Positions 1 to 7,119 are shown, counted from the first letter of the stretch. The stretch: DNA of 15,418 nt from Bacteroidales bacterium (GCA_016281475.1 JAEEIS010000076.1:1-15418), one strand, 5' to 3'. Notes: generated from the letters alone by a model not told the origin. Made by a program: numbers and translations.

Positions 1-303
1 AGTTCGGTCTACTACATCATTCCGCTGAAGAAGCAGCGGGTGGGCTTCTTCTCGTCGGGAGCGATGTTTGCCACGGCGATGTTTATCCTGATGTCGTGGG
101 GGTTCAAGGTATACCTTGCCAACTTCAACCGATACAACCTGTTGTATGGTTCTATCGGTACGGTGCTGATAGCCATGCTGTGGCTCTTTTTGAACAGCTT
201 GGTGATAATGATGGGTTACGAACTGAATACTGCCATCCTCAACGGTACGCTGAAGGGGCATAAGGTGCAGCATAGAATAAAGAAATGGAAGAAAAAATGT
301 TAA
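1..303 (+). CDS. YihY/BrkB-family inner-membrane protein, 3' part only
   Basis: This is the C-terminal end of a polytopic membrane protein; the frame is already open at base 1, so the start lies outside the window. Visible are a YYIIP segment, a hydrophobic helix around GAMFATAMFILMSWGFKVYL, a short YNLLYGSIGTVLIAMLWLF helix, an LNSLVIMMGYELN segment and a basic tail ending KKWKKKC. The order YYIIP, FSSGA, YGSIG and GYELN is typical of the YihY/virulence factor BrkB family (UPF0761), whose older ribonuclease BN name is considered wrong and whose function is unclear. The stop codon TAA (301-303) lies inside a short tandem repeat that continues into the intergenic region. Confidence 0.85.
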   Translation, partial: SSVYYIIPLKKQRVGFFSSGAMFATAMFILMSWGFKVYLANFNRYNLLYGSIGTVLIAMLWLFLNSLVIMMGYELNTAILNGTLKGHKVQHRIKKWKKKC

Positions 304-366
304 TTCGTTAATGTGTTAATTCGTTAGTCTGATTTACGCATTCGCACATTTACACATTTACACATT
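299..366. repeat. Short tandem repeats in the intergenic region before the methyltransferase
   Basis: GTTAATTCGTTA occurs at 299-310 and again at 315-326, a 16-bp period, and the first copy includes the stop codon of the upstream gene. An 8-bp unit (CACATTTA, about 2.5 copies) follows at roughly 345-366. No promoter of the TAnnTTTG form is visible here, so the methyltransferase may be read from further upstream. Confidence 0.7.
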
Positions 367-374
367 CAATTGAT

Positions 375-1583
375 ATGATAATACAAAAAACAGGCGGCAA
401 GGTGGTGCCGCAGCAGACAGGAAGAGAGAAGTTTAAGATGATTGCCAAGACCATGATGGGCTTGGAGGAGGTGTTGGCAGAGGAGCTGAGGGAGTGCGGC
501 GCGGAGAACATAGAGTGTATTAACCGTGCGGTCACTTTCGAGGGCGACATGCGGCTGCTGTATCGCGCCAATTATGTGTGCCGTACGGCACTTGCCATTT
601 TGAAACCGTTTGCCGAGTTTACGGCCAACAATGAGAAGGAGCTGTACGACCAGGTGTACCGAATACAGTGGGAGAAGATACTGGACGTGGACTGCACCAT
701 GATGATAGAGAGCACGACCAGTGGCGAGATATTCACCCACACGTATTATGCGGCCTTGAAGACTAAGGATGCCATTGTGGACCGTTTCCGTCGCAATTTC
801 GGCCAGCGGCCTACGGTTGACACCGAGAATCCCGACTATAAGTTCACCCTGCACATCCGTGACAACCACGTCACCCTGCTGATGAACTCCAGTGGCGACT
901 CGCTGCACAAGCGTGGCTATCGTCAGGCTGTGGGTCTGGCACCCATCAACGAGGTGCTGGCGGCAGGCATGATCAAGTTGGCGGGCTGGAAGTGCGACTG
1001 CAATTTCTACGACCCCATGTGCGGCTCGGGCACCCTGCTGATTGAGGCGGCAATGATGGCCAACAATATCCCTGCGCAGTATTACCGCGGCGACCGCTTC
1101 GCCTTCAAACGTTGGAAGGAGTTTAACCTTGGCGAGTGGAAGAGCGTGAAGGCGCAGGAAGATAAGAAGATTGGATCGGGCGACTTCGACTGCGAGATAT
1201 GGGGCAACGACATCGATTTGCAGGTGCTGCAGCAGGCCGAGAAGAACTTGGAGTATGCCAAGTTGCACAAGGATGTGATGCTGTTCAACGGCTCGTTCGA
1301 GGACCAAGACCCGCCCGAGGGTAGGACGCTGATTGTCACCAACCCCCCTTACGGCGAACGCATCAAGGTGGAGGATCTGAATGCCATGTACGAGCTGCTG
1401 GGCGACACGTTCAAGAAGAAATATGGCGAGAACTGTGAGGTGTGGCTCATCACCAGCGACTTCGAGGCGATGAAGCATATCGGGCTCAAGCCCAGCAAGA
1501 AGATTCCGTTGCTGAACGGCCAGCTGGACTGCCGATTCATTCAGTTTGAATTGTATAAGGGAAGCAAGAAAATTAAAAATTAA
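375..1583 (+). CDS. THUMP-domain class I SAM-dependent RNA methyltransferase (RlmL N-terminal-half type)
   Basis: Predicted to place a methyl group on a guanine N2 of RNA, most likely 23S rRNA by analogy with the N-terminal half of E. coli RlmL (m2G2445). The N-terminal part (about residues 20-170) has the layout of a ferredoxin-like plus THUMP RNA-binding region, starting MIAKTMMGLEEVLAEEL. The catalytic Rossmann domain follows: SAM-binding motif I at D213 (DPMCGSGT), an acidic GNDID segment, and the amino-methyltransferase motif NPPYGER from N323. The length of 402 aa is normal for Bacteroidetes members, which lack the second RlmK-like half. A start at 438 would remove 21 residues and cannot be excluded. 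The target base is inferred from the family. Confidence 0.9.
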   Translation: MIIQKTGGKVVPQQTGREKFKMIAKTMMGLEEVLAEELRECGAENIECINRAVTFEGDMRLLYRANYVCRTALAILKPFAEFTANNEKELYDQVYRIQWEKILDVDCTMMIESTTSGEIFTHTYYAALKTKDAIVDRFRRNFGQRPTVDTENPDYKFTLHIRDNHVTLLMNSSGDSLHKRGYRQAVGLAPINEVLAAGMIKLAGWKCDCNFYDPMCGSGTLLIEAAMMANNIPAQYYRGDRFAFKRWKEFNLGEWKSVKAQEDKKIGSGDFDCEIWGNDIDLQVLQQAEKNLEYAKLHKDVMLFNGSFEDQDPPEGRTLIVTNPPYGERIKVEDLNAMYELLGDTFKKKYGENCEVWLITSDFEAMKHIGLKPSKKIPLLNGQLDCRFIQFELYKGSKKIKN

Positions 1584-1598
1584 GAATTAAAAATTGGT

Positions 1599-1646
1599 TG
1601 TCGTACCCAGATAATTCTTACTTTTCATTTTTCGATTCTCAATTTA
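1599..1646 (+). repeat. Dispersed intergenic repeat, copy a (upstream of queG)
   Basis: The segment begins TGTCGTACCCAGATAATTCT and continues as an A/T-rich tail containing GATTCTCAAT, ending 2 bp before the queG ATG. Aligned without gaps to 10717-10764, it matches at about 39 of 48 positions by hand count. Even the conceptual peptides agree: YPDNSYFSFFDSQF here and HPDNSQFSIFNSQY in the rhamnosidase. Confidence 0.7.
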
Positions 1647-1648
1647 AA

Positions 1649-2548
1649 ATGATACTTGATTTTCAAGTGGTCAAGTCGTTGGCGCGTGAAGTGGGCTTTG
1701 ATGCCTGCGGCATAGCGGAGGCGACCTCCCTGAGGGACGATGAGTTGCATCTGCGACCGTGGCTGGCGGAGGGGTGCCATGCCGATATGGGCTATATGGC
1801 GGAGCACGTGGAGATGCGCTACGACCCACGTTTGCTAGTGCCGGGGGCAAGGTCGGTGATAGTGGTGCTGCTGGGCTACAAGCCATCGCAGCGCATGGGG
1901 GGCAAGGCGAAGATAGCGCAATATGCCTACGGGCAGGACTATCATGAGCGGGTGAAGGGGATGCTGTTTCAGTTGATTGCCGTCATACGTGAGGAGTATC
2001 CAGAATTTGAGGCGAAGCCATGCGTCGACACTGTCCCCATCAGCGACAGGGCTTGGGCGGTGCGTGCCGGATTGGGGTGGCGTGGACGCAATACATTGTT
2101 GGTCAATCCCGAATTGGGAAGCTACTGCTATATAGGCGAGTTGGTTACTACGTTTGAGGTGGATGCGTACGACAGCCCGATGGAGAACGGCTGTGGCGAC
2201 TGCCATCGTTGTGTGGAGGCGTGCCCCAATGGATGCTTGGTGCCGGCACCGGGAGGCGGATATTGGAACGATGCTAGGCGTTGTGGATCGTATCACACTA
2301 TCGAGAACAGGGCCGAGAGCCTGCCCGACGATGTGCGGCTGTCGGGCTATGCCTTTGGGTGCGACTGCTGCCAGTTGGTGTGTCCGTATAATATCAATGC
2401 GGAGGCCCGCTATGAATTGGACGATGATGGTAAGGAGAGGTTAGAATCGTTGGCAGAGGCAGACGAATCCACGTTCAGGAAGGCAACAAAGCACATGGCC
2501 CTCAACCGCATCAAGTACGCCCAGTGGAGGCGGAATCGGAACCTGTGA
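1649..2548 (+). CDS. queG: Epoxyqueuosine reductase QueG
   Basis: Cobalamin- and iron-sulfur-dependent cytoplasmic enzyme for the last step of queuosine synthesis, reducing epoxyqueuosine to queuosine at tRNA position 34. The N-terminal half carries VDTVPISDRAWAVRAGLGW, which contains the conserved aspartate and the GLGW segment of the family. Two 4Fe-4S sites follow: CGDCHRCVEACP, and the later CGSYHT plus CDCCQLVCPYN. The C-terminal FRKATKHMALNRIKYAQ helix is also typical. At 299 aa it is a short version. The frame is open back to a TTG at 1598, but those 17 residues are encoded by an intergenic repeat, so the ATG at 1649 is preferred. The last 38 bp overlap the 3' end of the convergent membrane-protein gene. 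Confidence 0.93.
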   Translation: MILDFQVVKSLAREVGFDACGIAEATSLRDDELHLRPWLAEGCHADMGYMAEHVEMRYDPRLLVPGARSVIVVLLGYKPSQRMGGKAKIAQYAYGQDYHERVKGMLFQLIAVIREEYPEFEAKPCVDTVPISDRAWAVRAGLGWRGRNTLLVNPELGSYCYIGELVTTFEVDAYDSPMENGCGDCHRCVEACPNGCLVPAPGGGYWNDARRCGSYHTIENRAESLPDDVRLSGYAFGCDCCQLVCPYNINAEARYELDDDGKERLESLAEADESTFRKATKHMALNRIKYAQWRRNRNL

Positions 2549-3035
2549 GAGGCGGTTTTCGGAAACAGATTTTGTTTATTACCATCACTAAAAATAGCAC
2601 CATCAGTATGATGCCGATGGCGAGGAACACACCTTGCCCGTGGGGATGCTTGGCTACGACGTGTGTCCAACGCTGGGTGTAGGTGTCTTGTACGTCGGCG
2701 GCATAGACACGCACTTCGATGTCGGGGTCGACTTGTAGCCGTTCAGCGTCCTTTGGAAGAATCCATAGGCGGAGATTCTCTCCAGGCCGGTAGGAGGGTA
2801 ATGCAAAGTCGACGAGGAATGTAGTAGTGCTTCTTCCATACAGGTGCAGGCATCGGTAGCTCATGCCGAAAAGGATGTTGGAGAGGGGAAAGATGCCTTT
2901 CGTCTCGTACCATGCGCCAGTCTTTTCATGTCCTTCGATGCACACTAGTTTGTCTGGCTGTTTGGGATTGAAAAACAGCAGTAGACATGCGGTGGCAGCA
3001 ATCGCCACCATGATTTCGGCAAGCCAGTGTTTCAT
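2511..3035 (-). CDS. Small two-helix membrane protein, unknown function
   Basis: 174 aa, not assigned to a family with confidence. An N-terminal hydrophobic helix (WLAEIMVAIAATACLLLFF, about residues 4-22) and a C-terminal one (FLAIGIILMVLFLVMVI, about residues 137-153) bracket a soluble region of roughly 110 residues, rich in aromatic and charged residues, that probably lies outside the cytoplasmic membrane. The layout resembles DUF3592-type proteins, but this is only a resemblance. Its ATG overlaps the stop of the upstream radical SAM gene in an ATGA arrangement (3032-3035), so the two are probably translationally coupled. The 3' end overlaps queG on the other strand by 38 bp. Confidence 0.7.
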   Translation of the reverse strand: MKHWLAEIMVAIAATACLLLFFNPKQPDKLVCIEGHEKTGAWYETKGIFPLSNILFGMSYRCLHLYGRSTTTFLVDFALPSYRPGENLRLWILPKDAERLQVDPDIEVRVYAADVQDTYTQRWTHVVAKHPHGQGVFLAIGIILMVLFLVMVINKICFRKPPLTGSDSASTGRT

Positions 3036-4849
3036 CTTGAATGGTGTTTTTTCTGTTTAGGGAAACGGATGCCGGGGAACCAGCTGCGCACGGGCTGCTC
3101 CAGCCCTAGTCCGTTCATATAGTTGTAGGTGGCAATGCGGAGACCGTTGCCAACTTCTTCAATATCGTAGTCGAACTGCTCGCTGCCCCCTTGCGTGGGC
3201 GACCAGTCCACCTCGTTGTTGCAAAAGGGGTTTGGAGTTGTCGTTGTGCGACGGGCACCAAAGCGTTCGGGTTCGCGTCCCGAGGGACTGTGGCAGGTCA
3301 TGGCATAGCGGTGCCAGAAGGCACTCTGCACTATGCCCTCGTCAAACATGCGTCGCACCGTCTCCAGCGCGTCGAGGGTCTCTTGGAGCGTCTCGGTGGG
3401 GAAGCCGTACATGAGGTAGGTATGAACCATGATGCCTGCGTCGCGGAAATGGCGGCAGGCCTGCACGGTCTGCTCGATGGTGACACCTTTGTCCATCAGT
3501 CGCAACAGTCGGTCAGATGCCACCTCAAGCCCGCCGCTCACTGCCACACATCCAGCATCTGCCATCAGGTCGCAGAGTTCGGCGGTGTAGGCTTTCTCGA
3601 AACGGATGTTGCCCCAGAAGCTGACTGTCAGCCTTCGGCGCAGAATCTCTTCGCACACCTCCTTGAGCAGTTTGGGCGGCAGAGCCTCGTCGATGAAGTG
3701 GAATCCGCTATTGCAGGTCTGCGCCATGATGCGCTCCATGCGCTCCACCACGGTGGCGGCGTTGGGAGTGTCGTAGCGGCCTATGTAGTCGAGGCTGGTG
3801 TCGCAGAAGGCGCAGCGGTGCCAGTAGCAGCCGTGTGCCATCATCAGTTTGTTCCACCGTCCGCAGCTCCACAGGCGGTGCATGGGGTTGGTCATTTCGG
3901 CGAGGGAGAGGTATTTTTCTAATGGCAACCCATCGAAGTCCGGTGCTGGGAGTTCCTGATTAGGTATGTTTTCGGTGCTTTCTACCAAAAAAGGAGCCGC
4001 CGGGGTGATGGTGCGTACCAGCTGGTCGGCGGCCAGTCGGCCTTCCAGATGCTCGGCAATGCGCAGCAGGGGCAGCTCGCCGTCGTCGAAGGTGATGTAG
4101 TCGCAATAGTCGAACAGGCGTCTGTCGCTCATCTTACGCCATTCGGTATTGACAAAACCGCCACCCAGGATAACGGGTAGATGGTGCTGTTGCTTGATGA
4201 ACCGGGCACAACGCAAGGCACCGTATAGGCAGCCGGGGAAGGGAATGGTGAAACCTACGGCATCGGGGCGTTCCGCATCCAGATGCTGCTGCAACAGTTT
4301 CAGCATCAGATTGTCGATGACTGTAGCAGGCGCGCGGAGCGCGGCATCCAGCTCGTCGAAAGTGGGGGCGTAGTTGGCCAACTGCTCGGCGTAGCGGATG
4401 AGGTCGAAATGGGGGTCGGTATGGTCGCGGAGGTAGTCGGCGATGTCCTCGATGAAGAGGGTGGCTAGGTGTTGCGCCTTGTCCTCGGTGCCGCTGGTGC
4501 CGAAGGCCCATTCCAAGTCTGCCAGCTGTTCGAAACGTGGCCCTTCGGGCAGCAGGCTGCGGTTGGCGATGCGGCTGGCGAGGGTGTTGTCCTGTCCTCG
4601 CAGGAAGGCTTTCACGGGCTCCACGATGTCGCTGCAACGCTGCATGTAAGCCTTCTCGTCAGTCTCACAGATGCCCTCGGCGTAATGGCTGAGCCATTCC
4701 CGACAGTATATCCTGTCCACCAACTCGATGCCCAAGTCGGCTTGGGCGGCCCTATGCCCGTGGCTCTCAAGGAAGGCCTTCAGCATGGTGGTGGCGGGAT
4801 AGGGGGTGTTGAGCTGTGTTAGCGGCGGGGTGATGAGGAGGAATTTCAT
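3032..4849 (-). CDS. B12-binding-type radical SAM protein
   Basis: 605 aa. The N-terminal region (MKFLLITPPLTQLNTPYPAT..., then PDAVGFTIPFPGCLYGAL and LPVILGGGFVN at about 195-235) has the Rossmann layout of B12-binding-domain radical SAM proteins. No DxHxxG cobalamin-ligand motif is seen, so cobalamin binding is uncertain. The iron-sulfur site is C341-x4-C346-x2-C349 (GCYWHRCAFCDTSLDYIG), one residue longer than the classical CxxxCxxC but known in this wider group. Further on come FHFIDEALPP, a glycine-rich VSGGLEVASDRLL strand and HTYLMYGFPTET, all typical radical SAM barrel elements. The substrate is unknown. A TAnnTTTG promoter lies 26 bp upstream (4875-4882), and the membrane-protein gene follows with a 4-bp overlap. 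Confidence 0.88.
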   Translation of the reverse strand: MKFLLITPPLTQLNTPYPATTMLKAFLESHGHRAAQADLGIELVDRIYCREWLSHYAEGICETDEKAYMQRCSDIVEPVKAFLRGQDNTLASRIANRSLLPEGPRFEQLADLEWAFGTSGTEDKAQHLATLFIEDIADYLRDHTDPHFDLIRYAEQLANYAPTFDELDAALRAPATVIDNLMLKLLQQHLDAERPDAVGFTIPFPGCLYGALRCARFIKQQHHLPVILGGGFVNTEWRKMSDRRLFDYCDYITFDDGELPLLRIAEHLEGRLAADQLVRTITPAAPFLVESTENIPNQELPAPDFDGLPLEKYLSLAEMTNPMHRLWSCGRWNKLMMAHGCYWHRCAFCDTSLDYIGRYDTPNAATVVERMERIMAQTCNSGFHFIDEALPPKLLKEVCEEILRRRLTVSFWGNIRFEKAYTAELCDLMADAGCVAVSGGLEVASDRLLRLMDKGVTIEQTVQACRHFRDAGIMVHTYLMYGFPTETLQETLDALETVRRMFDEGIVQSAFWHRYAMTCHSPSGREPERFGARRTTTTPNPFCNNEVDWSPTQGGSEQFDYDIEEVGNGLRIATYNYMNGLGLEQPVRSWFPGIRFPKQKKHHSR

Positions 4850-4874
4850 GGGCAGTTGTGTCTGTTACAAGTTG

Positions 4875-4882
4875 CAAAAATA
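4875..4882 (-). promoter_or_regulatory. Bacteroidetes -7 promoter element for the radical SAM gene
   Basis: On the minus strand this reads TATTTTTG, followed by CAAC, which fits TAnnTTTG. It lies 25 bp upstream of the ATG at 4849, leaving a leader of roughly 20 nt. The -33 element is not clear. Confidence 0.6.
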
Positions 4883-4912
4883 CGATTTTTTAGCGAAATG
4901 AAAAACTTTTTG

Positions 4913-4920
4913 TATTTTTG
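4913..4920 (+). promoter_or_regulatory. Bacteroidetes -7 promoter element for the exported protein
   Basis: TATTTTTG fits TAnnTTTG and lies 24 bp before the ATG at 4945. Together with the opposite element at 4875-4882 it makes a compact divergent promoter region. A TTG at 4918 opens the same reading frame but sits inside this element, which argues against its use as a start. Confidence 0.6.
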
Positions 4921-4944
4921 CCTTTTGAAATAATCCTGACAATA

Positions 4945-5730
4945 ATGAAACGCATAGCTTCTTTTCTGTTGATAATGTTGTGCATAGGTGCTATACATGC
5001 GCAATCGTATTCCGATGCCTTTGACGATGCTTTCCGTCGCGACGATGTTGTCGGACAGCGTCAGGCACTTGAATTGTGGCAGCAGGAGGCACCAGGGGAT
5101 GTCAATCTTTTCATTGCCCGTTATAACTTTTATGCCAATCTTGCCATGGGGCAACAGTCCGACGTGATTATTTCGCCCATGGCGGACAGCGGATTGGTGG
5201 CTATAGAGGAGGGCATAGCCCTCTTTCCTGACCGTCTCGACCTCCGCTTTGGCAAGATATTTTTTCTTGGACAACTGCGTAGATGGGACGCTTTCGCTGG
5301 TGAGATTGAACGAACACTGAACTATTCAAGCCAAATCGGCCATAGGTGGTCTTTCCCCAATGTCCCAGAGGATATGATGGAGGGGCTGCTGGTCGAGGGG
5401 ATGAACGACTATATGGAGGAGATGTTTGCCAACATTGACGACTCGGTCCGCTTCACTGTGGCCGACAGTGTTATGGCCAGACGTATTCAAAGAGTGGCAA
5501 AGCGGATTGTGCAGATGTTTCCTGGTGATTTCCCATCAACATTCATGCTGGCATTGAGCCATCAGCTGTTGAAAGAGAACGATAAGGCTTATAAATATCT
5601 GATGCGTGCCGAAGGACTGAACAGTACGAGTGTCCCCCTGTTGAGGGCGCTGGTGAAGGTGTGTCGGAGCTTGGGCAAGACCGCCCAGGCAAAGGAATAC
5701 CAGCAGAGGCTTTCCCAATTGTATGAATAA
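4945..5730 (+). CDS. Exported protein of unknown function with TPR-like C-terminus
   Basis: 261 aa. A signal peptide is clear: MKRIASFLLIMLCIGAIHA with probable cleavage before QSYSDAF. There is no lipobox cysteine, so a periplasmic location is more likely than a lipoprotein. The rest is soluble and largely helical. The last 50 residues (KAYKYLMRAEGL, then VPLLRALVKVCRSLGKTAQAKEY) resemble tetratricopeptide-type helical pairs, and the early segment ARYNFYANLAMG also has that pattern. A scaffold or protein-interaction role is the modest inference; no catalytic motif was seen. The frame extends upstream to a TTG, but the promoter element lies there, so the ATG at 4945 is preferred. Confidence 0.75.
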   Translation: MKRIASFLLIMLCIGAIHAQSYSDAFDDAFRRDDVVGQRQALELWQQEAPGDVNLFIARYNFYANLAMGQQSDVIISPMADSGLVAIEEGIALFPDRLDLRFGKIFFLGQLRRWDAFAGEIERTLNYSSQIGHRWSFPNVPEDMMEGLLVEGMNDYMEEMFANIDDSVRFTVADSVMARRIQRVAKRIVQMFPGDFPSTFMLALSHQLLKENDKAYKYLMRAEGLNSTSVPLLRALVKVCRSLGKTAQAKEYQQRLSQLYE

Positions 5731-5749
5731 TCCCACTTATTCTGGCATC

Positions 5750-5787
5750 TCTGATTCCCTCCGACCATTCTGATTCCGTTCGACTAT
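5750..5787. repeat. 19-bp tandem repeat between convergent genes
   Basis: Two adjacent 19-bp units, 5750-5768 and 5769-5787, both start TCTGATTCC and match at about 16 of 19 positions. The second unit contains the stop codon of the minus-strand HAD gene (5784-5786). The repeat lies between the convergent ends of two genes; no hairpin terminator is obvious. Confidence 0.6.
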
Positions 5788-6272
5788 TCCGCATGTCCCA
5801 ATGTCGCAATCGCCTTCTCGGCATCTTCTTTCGTAATGCCCACTTCGGAGGAGGTTTTTACCAGATAGGGCATCTGCTCGGGCAGGATGAACTGGCTGTC
5901 GTCGATAATCACATAGCGGTATTCGTTGGGGTCGTCGGGAGCGTTCTGTGACAGCCATTTCAATATTTCCATTCCGCGCGAGCAGTAGAAGTCGTTGGAC
6001 GAAGATTCGGGCGTTACGCCCAGCAGTATGCCGGGCATCTCGCGCAGGGTCCACAGCCGGTGCATGGCATCCAGTCCCTTGTGTTTCCATGTTGAGGTGA
6101 TGACCACGTCGGCCTGGGTGGCATCGATGATATGGCGTAGGTTGCCGACAGACTCTTGGTCGAAGAATGGGCCGTTCTCGTCCCGCCAGGGCTGCCCTGC
6201 GTAGACGAATGACTTGTAGCTCCGTTCCGTGTTGAGCACTCCGTCGATGTCGAGAAATATATATCGTTCCAT
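5784..6272 (-). CDS. HAD-fold protein of the RNA-repair-associated (SAK) type
   Basis: 162 aa. The N-terminal IFLDIDGVLNTE is a HAD motif I (nucleophile D and general acid D in DIDGV). VVITSTWK at about residues 56-63 provides the motif II threonine/serine, and YVIIDDSQ at about 119-126 the motif IV acidic pair. The overall pattern matches the HAD domain described in 'Swiss Army Knife' RNA repair proteins, here as a stand-alone protein. The likely activity is a phosphatase acting on nucleic acid ends or small phosphate esters; the substrate is not shown by the sequence. It follows the acyltransferase gene in the same direction after 67 bp, and that gap holds a dispersed repeat copy instead of a recognisable promoter. 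Confidence 0.8.
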   Translation of the reverse strand: MERYIFLDIDGVLNTERSYKSFVYAGQPWRDENGPFFDQESVGNLRHIIDATQADVVITSTWKHKGLDAMHRLWTLREMPGILLGVTPESSSNDFYCSRGMEILKWLSQNAPDDPNEYRYVIIDDSQFILPEQMPYLVKTSSEVGITKEDAEKAIATLGHAE

Positions 6273-6339
6273 TGTTTAAGGGTTAGAGGTTAGAGAATAT
6301 TTGGGTGCGGCAGCCGCTTTTCAACTTCCAATTTTCAAT
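6273..6339 (-). repeat. Dispersed intergenic repeat, copy b (before the HAD gene)
   Basis: Read on the minus strand, the acyltransferase stop is followed by an A/T-rich run with GAAAATTGGAAGTTGAAAA. Then comes the core GCGGCTGCCGCACCCA (within 6295-6317), an AATATTCT segment, and TCTAACCTCTAACC just before the HAD start codon. The 15-base core CGGCTGCCGCACCCA is identical to that inside the rhamnosidase gene. GCGGC-T-GCCGC is a perfect small inverted repeat. Confidence 0.7.
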
Positions 6340-7029
6340 TTAATAAGTTTTCCACTTTCCGTGTTGCACCACCCGTGCCGGATTGCCGGCAACGACGGTG
6401 CGCTCCTCTTCGAATACGCCGTGTACGCAGCTCCCGGCCCCGATGGTGACATGAGAGCAAACGTGCGTTCCTTTCGTCACAATCACGTTGCAGCCGCACC
6501 ACACGTTGTCGCCCATCACGATGGGTCGGTCTTCGTTGCAGCATCGGCCCTCGCTGTCTACCAGTTGGTGCTGGTCGGTGTCCATAAAGGTGCATCGCCA
6601 CGAGGTGAGCACATCCTTACCGAAGGTGATGCTGTGGTTGCAGATGATAAGGGAGCAGGGCCCCATGTTAAAATGGTCGCCAAGTGTGAGACGGCCCGTC
6701 TCCGACACCTCTATGCTGCTGCCCGCACCGATGGCGCATTCGCCCAACAAGTCCAGCCTGCCCCGAATATTAATCTGGGTGCGATGGTAGCGGAAGTCGG
6801 ACATCTGGCAGGTGTTGAAACCTATCTTCACCAGCCCGACTCGCAGCCTTTCGGCGTGGAGCGTGATTCTGCCCGACACGTCGACCACCTTGGTGCGGTG
6901 CGATATGAGCAAAGGCAAATGCCTCGCCTGCTTCAAGGGAAGGAGGCGGAAGTTGTACCATACGCTGCGCGGCAGAGCCAGCACATAGCGCATGGCGGAT
7001 TGGCGTTTCTTGCGGTGGCGTTCGTTCAT
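6340..7029 (-). CDS. Left-handed beta-helix (hexapeptide repeat) acyltransferase
   Basis: 229 aa from the preferred start. The middle and C-terminal parts carry hexapeptide-repeat turns: TQINIRGRLDLLGECAIGAG, RLTLGDHFNMG, VWCGCNVIVTKGTHVCSHVT IGAGSCV and finally VVAGNPARVV, the hallmark ending of sugar or maltose/galactoside-type O-acetyltransferases. Such trimeric cytoplasmic enzymes move an acyl group, usually from acetyl-CoA, to a sugar or similar acceptor. A role in surface polysaccharide is plausible but not shown. The frame is open back to 7089, but a TAnnTTTG promoter lies at 7049-7056, inside that extension. The ATG at 7029 (MNERHRKK) is therefore preferred, with a leader of roughly 15 nt. 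Confidence 0.85.
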   Translation of the reverse strand: MNERHRKKRQSAMRYVLALPRSVWYNFRLLPLKQARHLPLLISHRTKVVDVSGRITLHAERLRVGLVKIGFNTCQMSDFRYHRTQINIRGRLDLLGECAIGAGSSIEVSETGRLTLGDHFNMGPCSLIICNHSITFGKDVLTSWRCTFMDTDQHQLVDSEGRCCNEDRPIVMGDNVWCGCNVIVTKGTHVCSHVTIGAGSCVHGVFEEERTVVAGNPARVVQHGKWKTY

Positions 7030-7048
7030 GGCACGACTCTTAAATTTG

Positions 7049-7056
7049 CAAAAATA
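7049..7056 (-). promoter_or_regulatory. Bacteroidetes -7 promoter element for the acyltransferase
   Basis: The minus strand reads TATTTTTG followed by CAAATTT, fitting TAnnTTTGCA. It lies 19 bp before the ATG at 7029 and decides against the longer reading frame that starts at 7089. Confidence 0.6.
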
Positions 7057-7087
7057 CACTTTTTTTTTCACATACCGTCTTTTTTTC

Positions 7088-7119
7088 AAAAAAACCGCAC
7101 CCTCACATGGAGAGTGCGG
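7088..7119 (-). terminator. Rho-independent terminator of the GlsB/YeaQ gene
   Basis: On the minus strand, a 10-bp stem CCGCACTCTC / GAGGGTGCGG with one mismatch and a short loop is followed at once by TTTTTTT (7088-7094). It lies 35 bp past the stop at 7155 and just upstream of the acyltransferase promoter, so it separates the two transcripts. Confidence 0.85.

Noticed and set aside
366..1478. Long minus-strand open frame of 370 codons opposite the methyltransferase
   Set aside because: It mirrors a strongly conserved methyltransferase frame, has no recognisable domain, and its composition is that of a reverse-strand shadow.
1598..1648. TTG start giving queG 17 extra residues
   Set aside because: These residues are translated intergenic repeat; the family-like sequence begins at the ATG at 1649.
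4153..4175. ACCCAGGATAA within the radical SAM gene as another copy of the dispersed repeat
   Set aside because: Only a short match to the core, with no palindrome and no A/T-rich tail, inside well-formed coding sequence.
7030..7089. Longer N-terminus of the acyltransferase
   Set aside because: A TAnnTTTG promoter element lies inside this extension, and the encoded residues are only lysine-rich and unlike the family.
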